Origin: Pithys albifrons albifrons
Taxonomy: Eukaryota; Chordata; Aves; Passeriformes; Thamnophilidae
DNA: 64,000 bases
Assembly (NCBI RefSeq): GCF_047495875.1
Contig: NC_092466.1
Location: 14,752,561-14,816,560 of the forward strand
Direction: 5' to 3'
The notes beneath the pieces are model-generated. The model did not search any database. It was not told the origin of the DNA and saw nothing but the letters and a program-made list of their open reading frames with translations. A program made the translations under genes and the position numbers. This document shows, piece by piece, positions 26,601 to 37,503 of this stretch. Each line of letters opens with the position of its first letter. The stretch's first letter is position 1.

Positions 26601-29600
26601 TGCCGAGATTGGTTATAAAATTACAGGCATTTGTTCTGCTGTCAATATCCTGCCTGCTCCAGCCACTGCACTGCCTGCCCACACCCTGCCTCTGCCCACT
26701 GCCCTGCAAACACCCCATGCCCAGCCCAGCACCTCCACTTGGCACTGGTGGGAATGCAGCCATAGGGTCACCTTAGTCAGCCCCGACCTTGCACTGTAAT
26801 GGGGTTCTGTGGGGCCCCTCTCCTCCTCACGTGTGCTCACCCCTCACACTTTACATGCCCCAGCCACAGCCCTGGAGCTCTGAGCTGGGGCTGCCCAGGA
26901 GCATCCTTCCACCTTCAGCCGGATCTGGGGTTCAGGGGTGCTCCCATCCACCTTGGAGTTCCCGACCATCCCATCAGTCTCTGCTGCTCTCACCTGGCAG
27001 TGCTTCACCATCGAGAAGGTGGGCCGGCGGCCCCTCATCATCATCGGCTTCTGTGCCATGGGCATCTGCTCAGCTGGCATCACCATTTCCCTGCTGCTGC
27101 AGGTTGGTCCGGTCACTGCCACCCCCAGGGCCTCTGACACAGCTGGGGCTGGAGCATTAACAGGGGCTGGGTAATGGAGGGCTGGGTGGTGGAGGCCTTG
27201 CGGGAGAGAGCATGTGTGGAAATGAGAGGCGAGCTGGGTCTTCCAAGCAATGTGTTCCCTTCAAAGTTAAAGAGAAGGAAAATTTAGCACAAAGAACAAC
27301 AAAAAAGAAACCACAAATTCATATGAGAAAAGTTCTGCTTCTTCTGGTAGCTTTTCTGCAGAATTAGTTGTTCCAGAGAGGCAGGTGTGAAATGTCAGGG
27401 GACATGGAGAGGTTTGCAGGGTCCTTCTGCCCTGTGTTCCCAGGGGATGTTCCCACAGCTCTGGGGGCATCTCAACATCATGAGCTGCTGAGCTCAGCCA
27501 GGGCTGACCCTCACCAGCTTTGCCTCAAACCATCCATTTATATGAGTGTTGTGTCCTGTGTGGCTGCTGTCTCCACGGGCCACCACCAAGCCAAGGGGTT
27601 TCAGCCCAGTGTCTCCCCACAGGCTGCCCTGCCCTGGATGCGCTACATCGGCGTTGCCTGCGTGGTCGGCATCATCGCTGGCTTCTGCATGGGACCAGGT
27701 GGGGCTGGGCCTGGGGAAAGTGGGAGGGAATGCAGAGGGAATGGGGGTCCTGGGGGACTACAGGATTTGCAGGCAGGTGGCAGGACCTGAGCCCTGGCCC
27801 CATCCCTGTAGGGGGGATAAATCATACAAGTGAAACCCCACCACAGACCCCTCCAGTCCCATACACCCCCAGGGCACACGCTGCCTCCTCCTGCTTGTCA
27901 CTGCTCCAGGGCCAAGCAGGAAGAAAGCCCTTCAGCCTTCCCTAGACCTCTCTGGAGGTGCCACCGCTCCCATCACAGTGTGGCTGGTGAACATTATCCT
28001 GTCCCTAACCAAGTGTAGGCTCAAACAGCCAGGTGTAAAACCTGGACTGGTTTACCCAGTTGATGTATTAGCAGAGCTGCTAACAGATCTGTAATTCATC
28101 CTCAGCCCAGACTTTATTCACTGTAATTGCATCTTTAATTAGGATTTTAATGGCTCATTGTTCACAAACAATGATGAATAGCAGTTTTAAAACAAAAAAA
28201 AAATATATCTATCTCTGTTCTGGGTGAGCAATGAATAAGAGTCCATCAGGGGCTTCACTTCTGCCTTACTTCTTAGCACTTGTTTTTTGGTTTATCTTTT
28301 CCCTTGGAGCATCCTTTATAAAGAGGTCCCAACCAGCCCTGTCTCAGGCACAGGGACTCCAGGCATGTAACCATATCAAATACAGCCCCTTTGCCAGATG
28401 CCTGTGTGTCTTGGGATATGCTCTGGGCCTTGGATCCTGCCCTCCAGTACAGGGACAGTCTCAGGACCCAGGGCTGCTGGCTCAGTGCCACATGGCAGGA
28501 GAGGCTGAGTCCCCCCAGGAGAAGTAACCACAACCTGTGTCCAGGTTTTAGTCCAGTTACAAGGTGTCTTGGAAAACCATTTCCACACACATGATTTTTT
28601 TCGCCATACAGGGGAAAAGCAGGTTGGAAAAAAGCATTTCTATGACCTGCAGGAAATTTTGATTCTCAGAAATGTGGTTGCTTCTTTCCTGCCTAAGTCA
28701 GACACAGTGGTGATAAAAGAGAATCGATAGAAGGAAATTTTCTAAACTGTTTTGATCAAGGGAATCTAGAGAGGGGATTTTTGAGGGAATAATTTTCTCC
28801 ATGCCTGTGATCTCCAGGAGATTTAATGTATCAGCATTTATAAAACTTACTGGAAGATGAGGATCCAGGTGAAATGTCCACCTTTATTTTGACTCAGTCT
28901 GAAATTTTCAGTCATGCAATTTGTGAAACTGGCCTCAGCACCCAGCAATGTGCAAGTGGGGTGTGTCAGGGGAACATCACACACCCACCAAGATATATCC
29001 CAAAGGGAGACCAAGGGCAGGACACTTGTCCACAATACCCTGCATTTCCTCCAGGTCTCCCAGCACCACCACTTTGAACTGTGAGTCTTGCTGGGATCCA
29101 GCCCTTTGGCCACAGGACTGAGAGGGGCAGGACCTGTTGACCCCAGGCATGCTTGAGGCAGCCTGTCCCCCATATCTTTGATCTGTCCCTTCCCTCTGCA
29201 GCCGGAGTCCCCTTCCTGATGACAGCCGAGCTCTTCACGCAGTCACACCGCCCAGCTGCCTACATTGTGGGAGGGTCCCTCAACTGGCTCTGCAACTTCA
29301 CCATTGGCTTCATCTTCCCCTTCTTGCAGGTACCAGTCCAGAGGGGCCATGGGAGAAGGAGGGGATGGACACAGCCCTGCTGCTCCCCACAAGGGAGTGC
29401 TAAGTCAGGCTTAACCTGAGGGATGCCCATGCTCCTGGTTCAGCTCAGTTCTGGCTGGAGCCAGCCCATGGAGGGGTGATGGGAGGGTTTGCTGCCTCAT
29501 GCCTTGCCCAGTTTGGGGGTGCCTGACTCTGCCACATCCTTCTCTTTGTCCCCAGATGTCAACTGGTGCCTTTTGCTACCTGGTTTTCTGTGGTGTCTGC

Positions 29601-29795
29601 CTGCTGGTGGCCCTGTATGTTTACATCATCATCCCTGAAACCAAGAACAAAACCTTTATGGAGATCAGTCACATCTTTTCCAGCCGCCGCTCCATCCTCT
29701 CTATCCCAGCTCATCTTATTGGAATGATGAGGCTTGATGGCTATGGGACTTTGGAGAGCAGCTCCATGGAGGTCTCAGGCTCCAGCCAGCCCTGA
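23548..29795 (+). CDS. Class II facilitative hexose transporter (GLUT5/7/9/11/15-like)
   Basis: Twelve-helix major facilitator superfamily carrier of the SLC2A family, expected at the plasma membrane. Eleven exons join in frame for 502 residues plus an uncertain N-terminus: 23548-23646, 24112-24272, 24355-24479, 24713-24858, 24939-25071, 25427-25614, 25743-25853, 27001-27102, 27623-27698, 29202-29329, 29556-29795. Family signatures: GSSMLYGYN in TM1, NATW glycosylation site in loop 1, [18 protein letters not shown] after TM6, QLSGIDAIWFY in TM7, KVGRRPL, and PETKNKTF after TM12. The TM10 motif [14 protein letters not shown] lacks the Trp of class I, so this is class II. It looks nearest GLUT9, GLUT11 and the non-mammalian GLUT15. 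Position between BTRC and POLL has no human counterpart that I know. SLC2A15 is a candidate name, but I do not assign it. Substrate unknown. Confidence 0.92.
24112..24272 (+). CDS. GLUT exon: extracellular loop 1 and TM2
   Basis: 161 nt; acceptor ctgctctgcag, donor AG|GTAAGG. Encodes [18 protein letters not shown] with an N-glycosylation sequon (NAT), then TM2 ([19 protein letters not shown]) and the start of the intracellular GR motif (KQYGR). Confidence 0.94.
24355..24479 (+). CDS. GLUT exon: TM3 to start of TM4
   Basis: 125 nt; completes the Arg codon, then [16 protein letters not shown] and [13 protein letters not shown]. The usual GRR/K-K loop reads GRNGALSR here, a divergent form. Donor G|GTAGGC. 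Confidence 0.93.
24713..24858 (+). CDS. GLUT exon: TM4-TM5
   Basis: 146 nt; acceptor tgctcccaccag. Encodes [20 protein letters not shown] with the conserved GExSPxxLRG loop, then TM5 and SLPELLGK. Donor AAG|GTGAGC. Confidence 0.94.
24939..25071 (+). CDS. GLUT exon: TM6 and PESPR motif
   Basis: 133 nt; acceptor cctctcag, donor AAGG|GTGAGA. Encodes [18 protein letters not shown], then [20 protein letters not shown]. The PESPR motif closes the N-terminal half. Confidence 0.94.
25427..25614 (+). CDS. GLUT exon: central loop and TM7
   Basis: 188 nt; acceptor ctccccacag, donor GCT|GTAAGC. Encodes the intracellular helical loop ([18 protein letters not shown] onward) and TM7 ending [11 protein letters not shown]. 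The QLS motif is kept; the usual Asn of the GxNA motif is Asp. Confidence 0.94.
25743..25853 (+). CDS. GLUT exon: TM7b-TM8
   Basis: 111 nt, phase 0 to 0; acceptor cctcggcag, donor GGG|GTGAGT. Encodes [18 protein letters not shown], then [20 protein letters not shown] 1.15-kb intron follows. Confidence 0.94.
27001..27102 (+). CDS. GLUT exon: GRR motif and TM9
   Basis: 102 nt, phase 0; acceptor cacctggcag, donor CAG|GTTGGT. Encodes [16 protein letters not shown] and TM9 ([18 protein letters not shown]). Confidence 0.93.
27623..27698 (+). CDS. GLUT exon: TM10
   Basis: 76 nt; acceptor gtctccccacag, donor CCAG|GTGGGG. Encodes [20 protein letters not shown] then FCMGP. A 1.5-kb intron follows that contains an AT-rich noncoding island. 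Confidence 0.92.
28050..28200. promoter_or_regulatory. AT-rich noncoding island in a GLUT intron (possible enhancer)
   Basis: Stands out from its GC-rich surroundings, with several TAAT/ATTA cores (ATCTTTAATTAGG), and a perfect inverted pair of SOX-type cores at 28156-28173: CATTGTT, CACA, AACAATG. Confidence 0.4.
29202..29329 (+). CDS. GLUT exon: TM10b-TM11
   Basis: 128 nt; acceptor tccctctgcag, donor CAG|GTACCA. Encodes [20 protein letters not shown], then [17 protein letters not shown]. The Trp that binds cytochalasin B in GLUT1 is Phe here; the second Trp (LNW) is present. Confidence 0.94.
29556..29795 (+). CDS. GLUT terminal coding exon: TM12 and C-tail
   Basis: Acceptor tctttgtccccag. 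Encodes TM12 ([20 protein letters not shown]), the [12 protein letters not shown] motif and a 45-residue cytoplasmic tail ending SGSSQP-TGA (29793-29795). Confidence 0.94.
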   Translation: MSTGAFCYLVFCGVCLLVALYVYIIIPETKNKTFMEISHIFSSRRSILSIPAHLIGMMRLDGYGTLESSSMEVSGSSQP

Positions 29796-30076
29796 TGTGG
29801 GTGGGCTGGGTGAGGCTGGGATGGTGGAGGAGGGTCAGGGCTGGGAAAGGAAATGGGGGCCAATTTGCTCTGCCCTGGTCAGTTCTGGGTCTCCCGGGAC
29901 ATGTCATTGTGGCACAGCCTGTGGCCAGGATGAGCCCTGATGATGCACCAGGGTTGCACTGACCACTGCACATGACCCCCATGCTGGTAGAGATCCCCCC
30001 ACAGAGACAAAGGCACCTCTTGAGACGGAGGGTTCTCATCACTCCTGGGTGTGGGGCCTTGACACACGAGCTGTTT

Positions 30077-30082
30077 AATAAA
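30077..30082 (+). terminator. Poly(A) signal of the GLUT gene
   Basis: Canonical AATAAA 282 nt after the stop codon, followed about 30 nt later by a TGTTTGG-type downstream element. Gives a 3'UTR of about 0.3 kb. Confidence 0.75.
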
Positions 30083-31184
30083 GAGCATTGCCACCAGAGT
30101 CCTTGTTTGGCAAGTTCAGCCTGGAATGGCAGCATGCTGCAGTGTGCTGGAATGGGTGGGTGTTTCCCCAGTGCCAGGGAGGAGCAGACTGGGGTGAAGG
30201 GCTTTCTCCCCACTGTGCCTGGCTAGAAATGTCAAAGTCTCCCCACATTTTCCAGGAAGGGTGGTCAGGATGACTCCTAGGCTCTTGCATCTCACCCAGG
30301 CTGATCATGCAAAGCCAGAGGCTGTTGCAGAAGGGGCATAAAGCAACTCTGAGCCTGGAGGTGACTGTCCAGCCACTGTGCCCCTCCACAGCCTGCTGGA
30401 AACTCCTCAGTGCCTGGACTCATGTGCTGGCCCCACAGGATGCTCCCATGGAAGCTCTACATCCTTCCAAACTCCCTTGAGGACAAAGGGGTCCAGGATA
30501 CACCCACATCCCTTTGCTGCGCCCCATGAATTGCTGTGTCCCCAGGGTGCTCTCCAAGCATGACTTCCCACGTCTTTGCCCTGAATCCTGGGGGCTGTGT
30601 TGCAGATGGAGGAGCTGCCCTGTGTCGCAGGACTGCTGTGAGCATGGCAGTTGTGTGACCCAGGACCCTCACAGCAGCTCTCACAAACACCATGGAGTTG
30701 GGAACTCCCAGGCCAGCAGACCCTCCAGGAGTTGTGGTCTGCAGGAGAGCTACAATATTTTGTTCTGTTAAGAGCTAGACCCCAGGTGGTGGGAAGGGTT
30801 GTGTGGCCAAACCCTTCTCGTGCCAATGCCTCCATCATTTATTTTGTTTCAAATAATTTAGCCCTTCTTTTTTCCAGTTTTTCACACTGTGATGGGCCCA
30901 CAGCTTGTGTGTTTGGTGCTTGTGGTCACTTGGTGAGGAGGCCACCCTTCCTGCATCCAAAGGCAAAGCCTCAGAGTGGCTCTGGGCATGAGTGGGGACC
31001 CATAAGGACTGTACCATAATGGGTCCCCAGTGCCTGGTCCCATCCCTTCCATTTGAGCTGCCAGCTTGGGGATCTCCTGCACCTCAAGCCATGTAAAGGA
31101 CATCAGTCAAAGCAGGGGTCGTGGCTCCACAGCATCAGCCACTTCCCGCTCTGCCTCCCTCCCGACTCCGCCGCTCTCTTCAGC

Positions 31185-31440
31185 AGAACAGAGCGGTAAA
31201 TATGTGCAGCATTACATATGTATAATGGAGTGTAAATAACCCCAAAAAGTGCATTGTAAATAGACTCCAAGTTTATCCTTTATTAATGAGGCACTGAGTG
31301 CCCTGCTGTTTTAGAGCAGCGAGACTTTGATAATATCAAAACCTAAATTACACTTGTGTCTCTCATTCCCAGCAAACGACAGCATCATTTCAGGCCTCTT
31401 TGCCACTTGTATTTATTTATTCTGGTATTTATCTATCTCT
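31185..31440. promoter_or_regulatory. AT-rich island, candidate conserved noncoding element
   Basis: About 250 nt of AT-rich complex sequence (ATTACATATGTATAATGG, TTATTAATGAGG, TTGATAATATCAA) abruptly inside GC-rich DNA. No ORF or simple repeat explains it. Confidence 0.4.
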
Positions 31441-33929
31441 CCCACCCAGCATGTGGGGCAGCTTGAAGCTGCCCCCTGCCCTCCATGTAGGAGGCAATGG
31501 CCCCCCTGGGACCAGCCCCTGTGCCCCATCCTGGGGTCCTGGCACAGCCAAGGAGTTGGAGTGTTGCCTTTTAGCCAAGGACTGCTCTGTGCTGGCTGGT
31601 GAGATGGGGCAGACCAAGGAATTTCTGCCAGGGCTTCAGACACCACCAGAGCCAGAAGTCCCCTCTTTCCAAGGACTGGAGGTCACTGGCAAAATTCTAT
31701 GGTGTCTTTTGGTTGCTTCTGGGGACCCTTTTGAGAATACCGTGCCAAAGGAATGCCCATCCTCTTTCCATCAGGACCTGGAGGTGAGAAAAGCCTGTGC
31801 TCATGCAACACTAGCAACTCATCAACTTTTTTTAAGGTTCTTGGGTCAGAATCTCTGTTTTGGGGCTGTCAGTCTATCCCTTGCCACTGATCTGGGCCTC
31901 TTGAAAAAGTAGGATTTGGGCTTCTCCTCTGCTTGCCTTGCCCAGGGAGGCATTCCCAGCCTCTCCACTGCAGGCTTCTCATGAAGGATATGGCTGGATG
32001 TACTTTGAGCTGCTTCTCCATGTCCAAATCTTCTTCCCCACATCCAAAGCAGCTCTCTGGATTCAGGCCTCCAAAAGCACTGCTTCTGCTTGGCAAGGGT
32101 AGGGCTGTATTCTCCAGCAGTGCCCTAGCAGACCTTGAAAGACTGGAGAAAGTGCAAAAAAGAGCCTGAGATGCCTGGAAATGCTCCTGATCCTTTTAAG
32201 ATTTGCAGAAGCAACGATGATTGTGGATTTCTCCAAACATGTAAGTGCCTTCCCCTGATGTGTCCTGTGCTAAAGGGTGGGTGAGTTTAAGCACTGAGGT
32301 ATTCACATGGAAGGCTGGGGCTCACCCCAGGCAAACTGGAACAAGAAAGAAGACCTTGGTTCAAACTCTCCAGATGTTTGGAGAGGGAGTGGCTTCTGAA
32401 GGAAATGGTCATGGCCTATCACTGGATATCTCCAGATCCTGCATGGAAGCTCTCCTGGAAGATGCCTAGCTCACAGTGAATGGTCACATCCCAACTGGAA
32501 GCTGATAAAGGCTTGCTGGACACCATTCTGTGATTGACACACAAACACACCCACAGACCTCAGCTGCTCAGAGCTGTTCAAAACAGGGCAGAGCTGGAAG
32601 AGGATCCAGCATGGTGTGTGGGTCCATCACCAGGCCCCTCCAGTTTCTCCTCAGGAGTAGGGGGAATAGCTGTGTGGCTGCAGTGGCAAGGATGTGGTTC
32701 AACTGGCACTGCTCATCATGGGGAGCAGCCCAGGCTGATGGGCAGCCAAGCCCCTGCCAAACCTTGAAATCAGTGCTCATGGAGGGTCTGAGACTGCAGG
32801 ATGGGACCTCCCCCCTGAGGTCCCAGTGTCCATGCTTCGACACTCCACATCCCACCTGTCACAGCCTTGTGTACAAACATACCTTTGGTAAAATCACGGA
32901 GGGGGCAAAAGCAGGGGAAACCCTCTTCCCTTTGGATACATGGTTTGTATGCCCTCCCCAGTGCCCCAGGGAAGGGATTAAGGAGGCCCTGGCTGCACTT
33001 TGAGGTTGGTAAAGCTTCAGACAATGGGTTCAGGCACCCTGGGAGTGGTCTGGGAGGTGAACATAAGTGGGAGAGGAAAAAGTAACAAAGGAGTAGGACC
33101 CAAGAAATGTGGCTGCCTTGTACCCATGAGCACTAATCATGATAATAACTGCCAGGACACCCAGAGAGAAAAGATTGCAACCCAAAAATTAGGACCCCCC
33201 TTCCAGATGGTGAAACACCCTCCAGTTTTGGCATAGCAGAGAAGTCTTTCAGCACAATCACAGGGCATCCTCTGCCTGGGAAGGGTGATTTCAGCCAGGA
33301 TGGGTCCTCTTGGCACCTTCTTTTGTTTTTGCTTTGCCCAGCAGTGACAAAGCAGGAGTCCCCAGAGAAGGGAACAAGAACACAGCAGTGAGCAGATGTG
33401 TCTGTTCCAGATGCCACAGCCCCATGGACACCTTTGTGCTATGGTAAACTGGATCACCCATCCTGCAGGATGTGTGGACTGAGGCCACAGCTCTCACCTC
33501 CTTAAAGAGCAGAGCCAGCTCCAGCCCAGCCTGCAGTTCACAGACTCTGGTCAACAGTCTCTTTGCAGGTAAAAATCTAAAAAAATTTTACTGTGTTCTG
33601 AGTAAGAAGCACTCAACTGAAACCCAACACTTTGGAGAGGTGGAGAACAACAATCTGTTTCTTTTAAGTCTAAAATATTTCCTTGGTATCAACCATACCC
33701 CCTCAACCTCTTTAAAAAAATGTGAATTTTTTGAACAATTTAAGGACATACTTGGGGTGCAGAAAAAAGTGTTTGTTACCCTACCAAAAATGCAGTAACT
33801 CAGTAAAAGTGCCTGCAGGTCCCCAGCCAGGGCTCTGCTGGAGCAGGTCTCTGCCATGTTTGTGGGTGCTGGGGCAGGTTCGGGTGGCCGAGGAGAGGGT
33901 GCCCGGCAGAGGGTGCACACCAGCAGATG

Positions 33930-34500
33930 GCACTGCTAGAATTTATTGCTACAGCAAGCTGCCTTTTGGAGAGCAGTCATGTAGGAGATGTCCTATTATA
34001 TGGGCAGTTGACTTTAATAGTCATTGTGTGCTTAAAGCACAGCAAAACAACAGTGGGAAAAAAAATCCCCACTCCACTTGGATGGCCCTTTTCCCCCCAG
34101 CCCTGCTAGTCTATTTGTACAGTAAATTAAAAATATGAATCACTTCTCTCTACTGCCTCCCCAAACACTCATCCTGTCAGGCTCTGTGTTGTCTTCATTT
34201 GTATTACCTTAATTTAATGTTAATTATGTTCTTCATTTACAAAGAACAAGCATTTACACTCCCTGTCTGGGGATTTTCCACACTCGCAATCTCCACAGAC
34301 AGAGAGGCGAAGGGGAGCAGCAGAGGCAGTGGTGCTGGGAGGAGGCTGTTAGCACGGCTGTGGGATGGGGGGAGCAGGGATGCCACCCCCCCAATGAACT
34401 GGTAACGATGAGCACTATTGCCTTTCGATTTATGAAACCATATTGCTGCCTGTGCTTAAATCCCCCTTAATAAATCCTTTTTAAAAGGTCCTCAGCCAAT
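33930..34500. promoter_or_regulatory. AT-rich island cluster, candidate conserved noncoding element
   Basis: Contains TTAATTTAATGTTAATTATG, TAAATTAAAAATATGAAT and CCCTTAATAAATCC, i.e. many homeodomain-type TAAT cores, in a region without coding potential. An insertion of GC-rich sequence (34290-34390) splits it. Confidence 0.4.
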
Positions 34501-36049
34501 GGAGGGTGGTGATTTATGGTGGGGAGCTGGAGTGGAGGGAGGTTTGGTGGCAGTTTGATGCCAGGGGTTGGGGATCCACACGGGGATGTCACAGGGCTGG
34601 GAACCCAGACACTGCTGGGTAGTCCTGAGAAAATTTCCTGGACACTTCTTCCCTGATGTCTGCAGGTTTGTCGGATGCTGTCAGCGATGGGATGACCTGT
34701 AACCACAGCATGGATGAAGACTGCAAGTCCCTGCTCCATGCCTCAGTTTCTCCATCAGCACCTGAAGAGACAGACTTTGGGCTGCCCTAACAGGAATTAT
34801 TTAGGGGGTGCGTATGTGCATGCATGAATGTGTGTTTATGTGCACACACACAAAGCATCCAGGTCTCTAAATAAGCCCCACACCTCACCCTAAAGCTGAC
34901 TCCCCCCTGCAAAGAGCCTCTGACTGGAACAAGGATGGACAGAAAAGGAGAAAAAGAAGAAAAGCAATGAAAGAAAGTTCCATGAGCTTTCCTGGGCGAC
35001 GAGATACCTATGTCCTTCTTTACAGCCTGTCCCTGCCCATCCCTTGGATGGGGGACACGGGGCTGAAGGATCTGTGCACAGCCACATTTTCAAACCATCT
35101 GCACTCAGTGGGGTTTGAGCACCGCCCACACTTGCCTGTGCCCTACCATTGCCTAGTCTTCTGGCATTGTGTCCAGCCACGGATTGGGAACATTACAGGC
35201 TTCTCCCAGGAGACCTGAGGATTGGCTTTGAGCAGAGGAAGAAGTATCTTTGTCTGCATTTGGTCCCAGAGCTCGGGGCTGGACCAGTACATCACAGGAG
35301 CTGAGAGGGCAGTGGGTAAAGCTGGCTGAGACATCCACCCCCAAACTCTCCCTAACACCTCATAAAGCTAATTAAAAAAAAAAATTAAAAATAGCAGCCC
35401 ACCAAACCTCCCTATTCTGTATGATAACAGGAACTCCAGGAAAGTACAGACAACAGACTCCCACTTCCATGAAAACCCAAGGTACCACACACCCTCTGCT
35501 GCCTACAACTCCTCTTCTCACCACCACCCATTTCCATGGCAACAGCCACACATTCTGGGATGAGAACCTGAGCCCTCTTGCCACTGAACCGGCCTTAGGG
35601 CCTGGGGCAGGTCTCCCTGCTGGTTGCTTCTGGCGGAGGGTGCAGGCTTAACCCTGCAGGCTTCTCCTGCCATGAGCCTGGCTTGCAGCTGCGGAACTCT
35701 GTCCAAAAGCCCAGTTTGTGGGCTGTGCAGCCACACAGCCCACCCCACGCCCCACTCCTGCCCTCGCCCAGACACGGAGCAACCCCACTGCAGGGTAACC
35801 TTCTCTCATCCCATCCTGATGCCATGCAGGGCTGAGGTCTCTCACTCCATGACAGCAGTGGCTCAACTACAGCCCTTGGAACAACCACACCCCCTGCTCC
35901 AAGAGGGAAACAATTTCCTCCATCCTCCACTGGCCATGCCTGCGCCCTCCACATGTGCTCCCGTGCGCTCTCCCTTATTAACAATGACCTTTCCACCGTG
36001 TTCACCACTGATTCCCCAGTCCCAAATATCTTTTAAATGGGTTTCAGGA

Positions 36050-36530
36050 GCTGATGCGCGCTCTGTTAAAAGGCCACCGCGTCGCCCCCGCCCCGCCCCG
36101 CGCCCTCCAGCGCCACCGCCCCCCGTCCCCACGCAGTGCCACCCGCGCACACGCTCACACTAACATTTTAATTAATGACAACCTCTTTTTTTGTCCCCCC
36201 CCCTCCCCTCATAAACACTTTAATGTGTGTTCTCAGCCCGCCTGATCCCCACAGCCATGGAAATATTAGGTTGACGGATGTGGTCTGTCGCCAGTGCTCC
36301 CTCAACGGGTCTGCCTGTCAGCTCGCCGATGATGACATTAACACGGGAAGAAAGTGATGACAAATGCCCGTTATCAGGGAACGAGGCCTGTGACAAATCG
36401 CACGGCGCCTCGCGAGCAGCCCCATTACGCTGTAATAAAAAAAGATGGATGGCTCAGCGCACCGGGGCCCTGCGCTAATGCGATTTCGCCTGGTCTCTCC
36501 GGGTTCTAATTAAGGCAGAAAACGGAGAAT
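36050..36530. promoter_or_regulatory. Orphan CpG block plus TAAT-rich island
   Basis: 36050-36150 is CpG-dense (CGCGTCGCCCCCGCCCCGCC). It is followed by 380 nt with ATTTTAATTAATGACA, ATGATGACATTAACACGG, TACGCTGTAATAAAA and CTAATTAAGGC, with CpGs retained throughout. Looks like a developmental regulatory element or an unassigned promoter. No spliceable ORF seen. Confidence 0.45.
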
Positions 36531-37436
36531 GAACAGGAGTCTCTGGTGCCCGGCCCCCACCCAGTTCCCTCCCCAAAACATCCCCTGATGATGGGCGCTC
36601 ACCCTCCGGCATGATGCCTCCCAGCTGCCCCAGACCTTTGGGAGAGGGGTTTGGAGGGGATGCAGATGGACAAGAAGTGCAGATACCTGGGGAATGTGCG
36701 GTGGAGGTGGAGGGGCTGGGAGGGACCCCTGGGAGGGACCCCCCAGCCTGTGCCTGCCCATCTTGCCTCTTCCAGGTGAGCTCAAGGTTCCTCCATCCAG
36801 GGTGAAGGGAGGAACGGGGGGACACAGCCACTGTCAAATGCATCACTTGGAGACAAATGTCACCTCGACCATCTGCTGCAGCATGTGACATGGAGAGGGG
36901 AGCACTGCGTGGCAGAGAGACACTGGGACAGTGTCATCCTGGGAAGATGCTCAGCTGCTGTGGAGTGGGGACACCAATACTGACCACTGGATCCTGTAGC
37001 GACAGAGAGGATGCAGGCATTGGGGGTGCTGCACAGTGCATGAGGGCTCCATGGGATGCTTGTGGGAAGCAGTGACTTGCTTTGGGACAGGAATGGGAGA
37101 AAGTCGCTGAGGGGTGTTGGAGGTGTCAGCACCACTCTGGGAGTTACGGCTGTCTGTACCCACCGATGGCTGTGCCCTTGGTGTCAAGGTCATGGCCACA
37201 GATGCCAGTGAGGGAGTGGGGAAAGGAGCTGTGAGCCTCCTGTCATGGGGTACACAGTGAGGATGAGCAACACAACAGCCCCTGGGGTGCTCAGACTGTG
37301 CATGCAGGCACTTCATCTGATTGACCTTGCACCTCCCCTGCCACCCCACCACTGCAGCCGTGTGTCCCCACACCCACACAGCTGCCTGCACATTCCTTGA
37401 CCCATCCCAGCACCCTGGGAAGGAGGTAAGTCCAGT

Positions 37437-37439
<3 letters not shown>

Positions 37440-37501
<62 letters not shown>
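37440..37501. repeat. (CT)30 microsatellite
   Basis: Uninterrupted CT dinucleotides from 37441 to 37500. Creates long Ser-Leu or Arg-Glu open frames that are artefacts. Confidence 0.98.
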
Positions 37502-37503
<2 letters not shown>

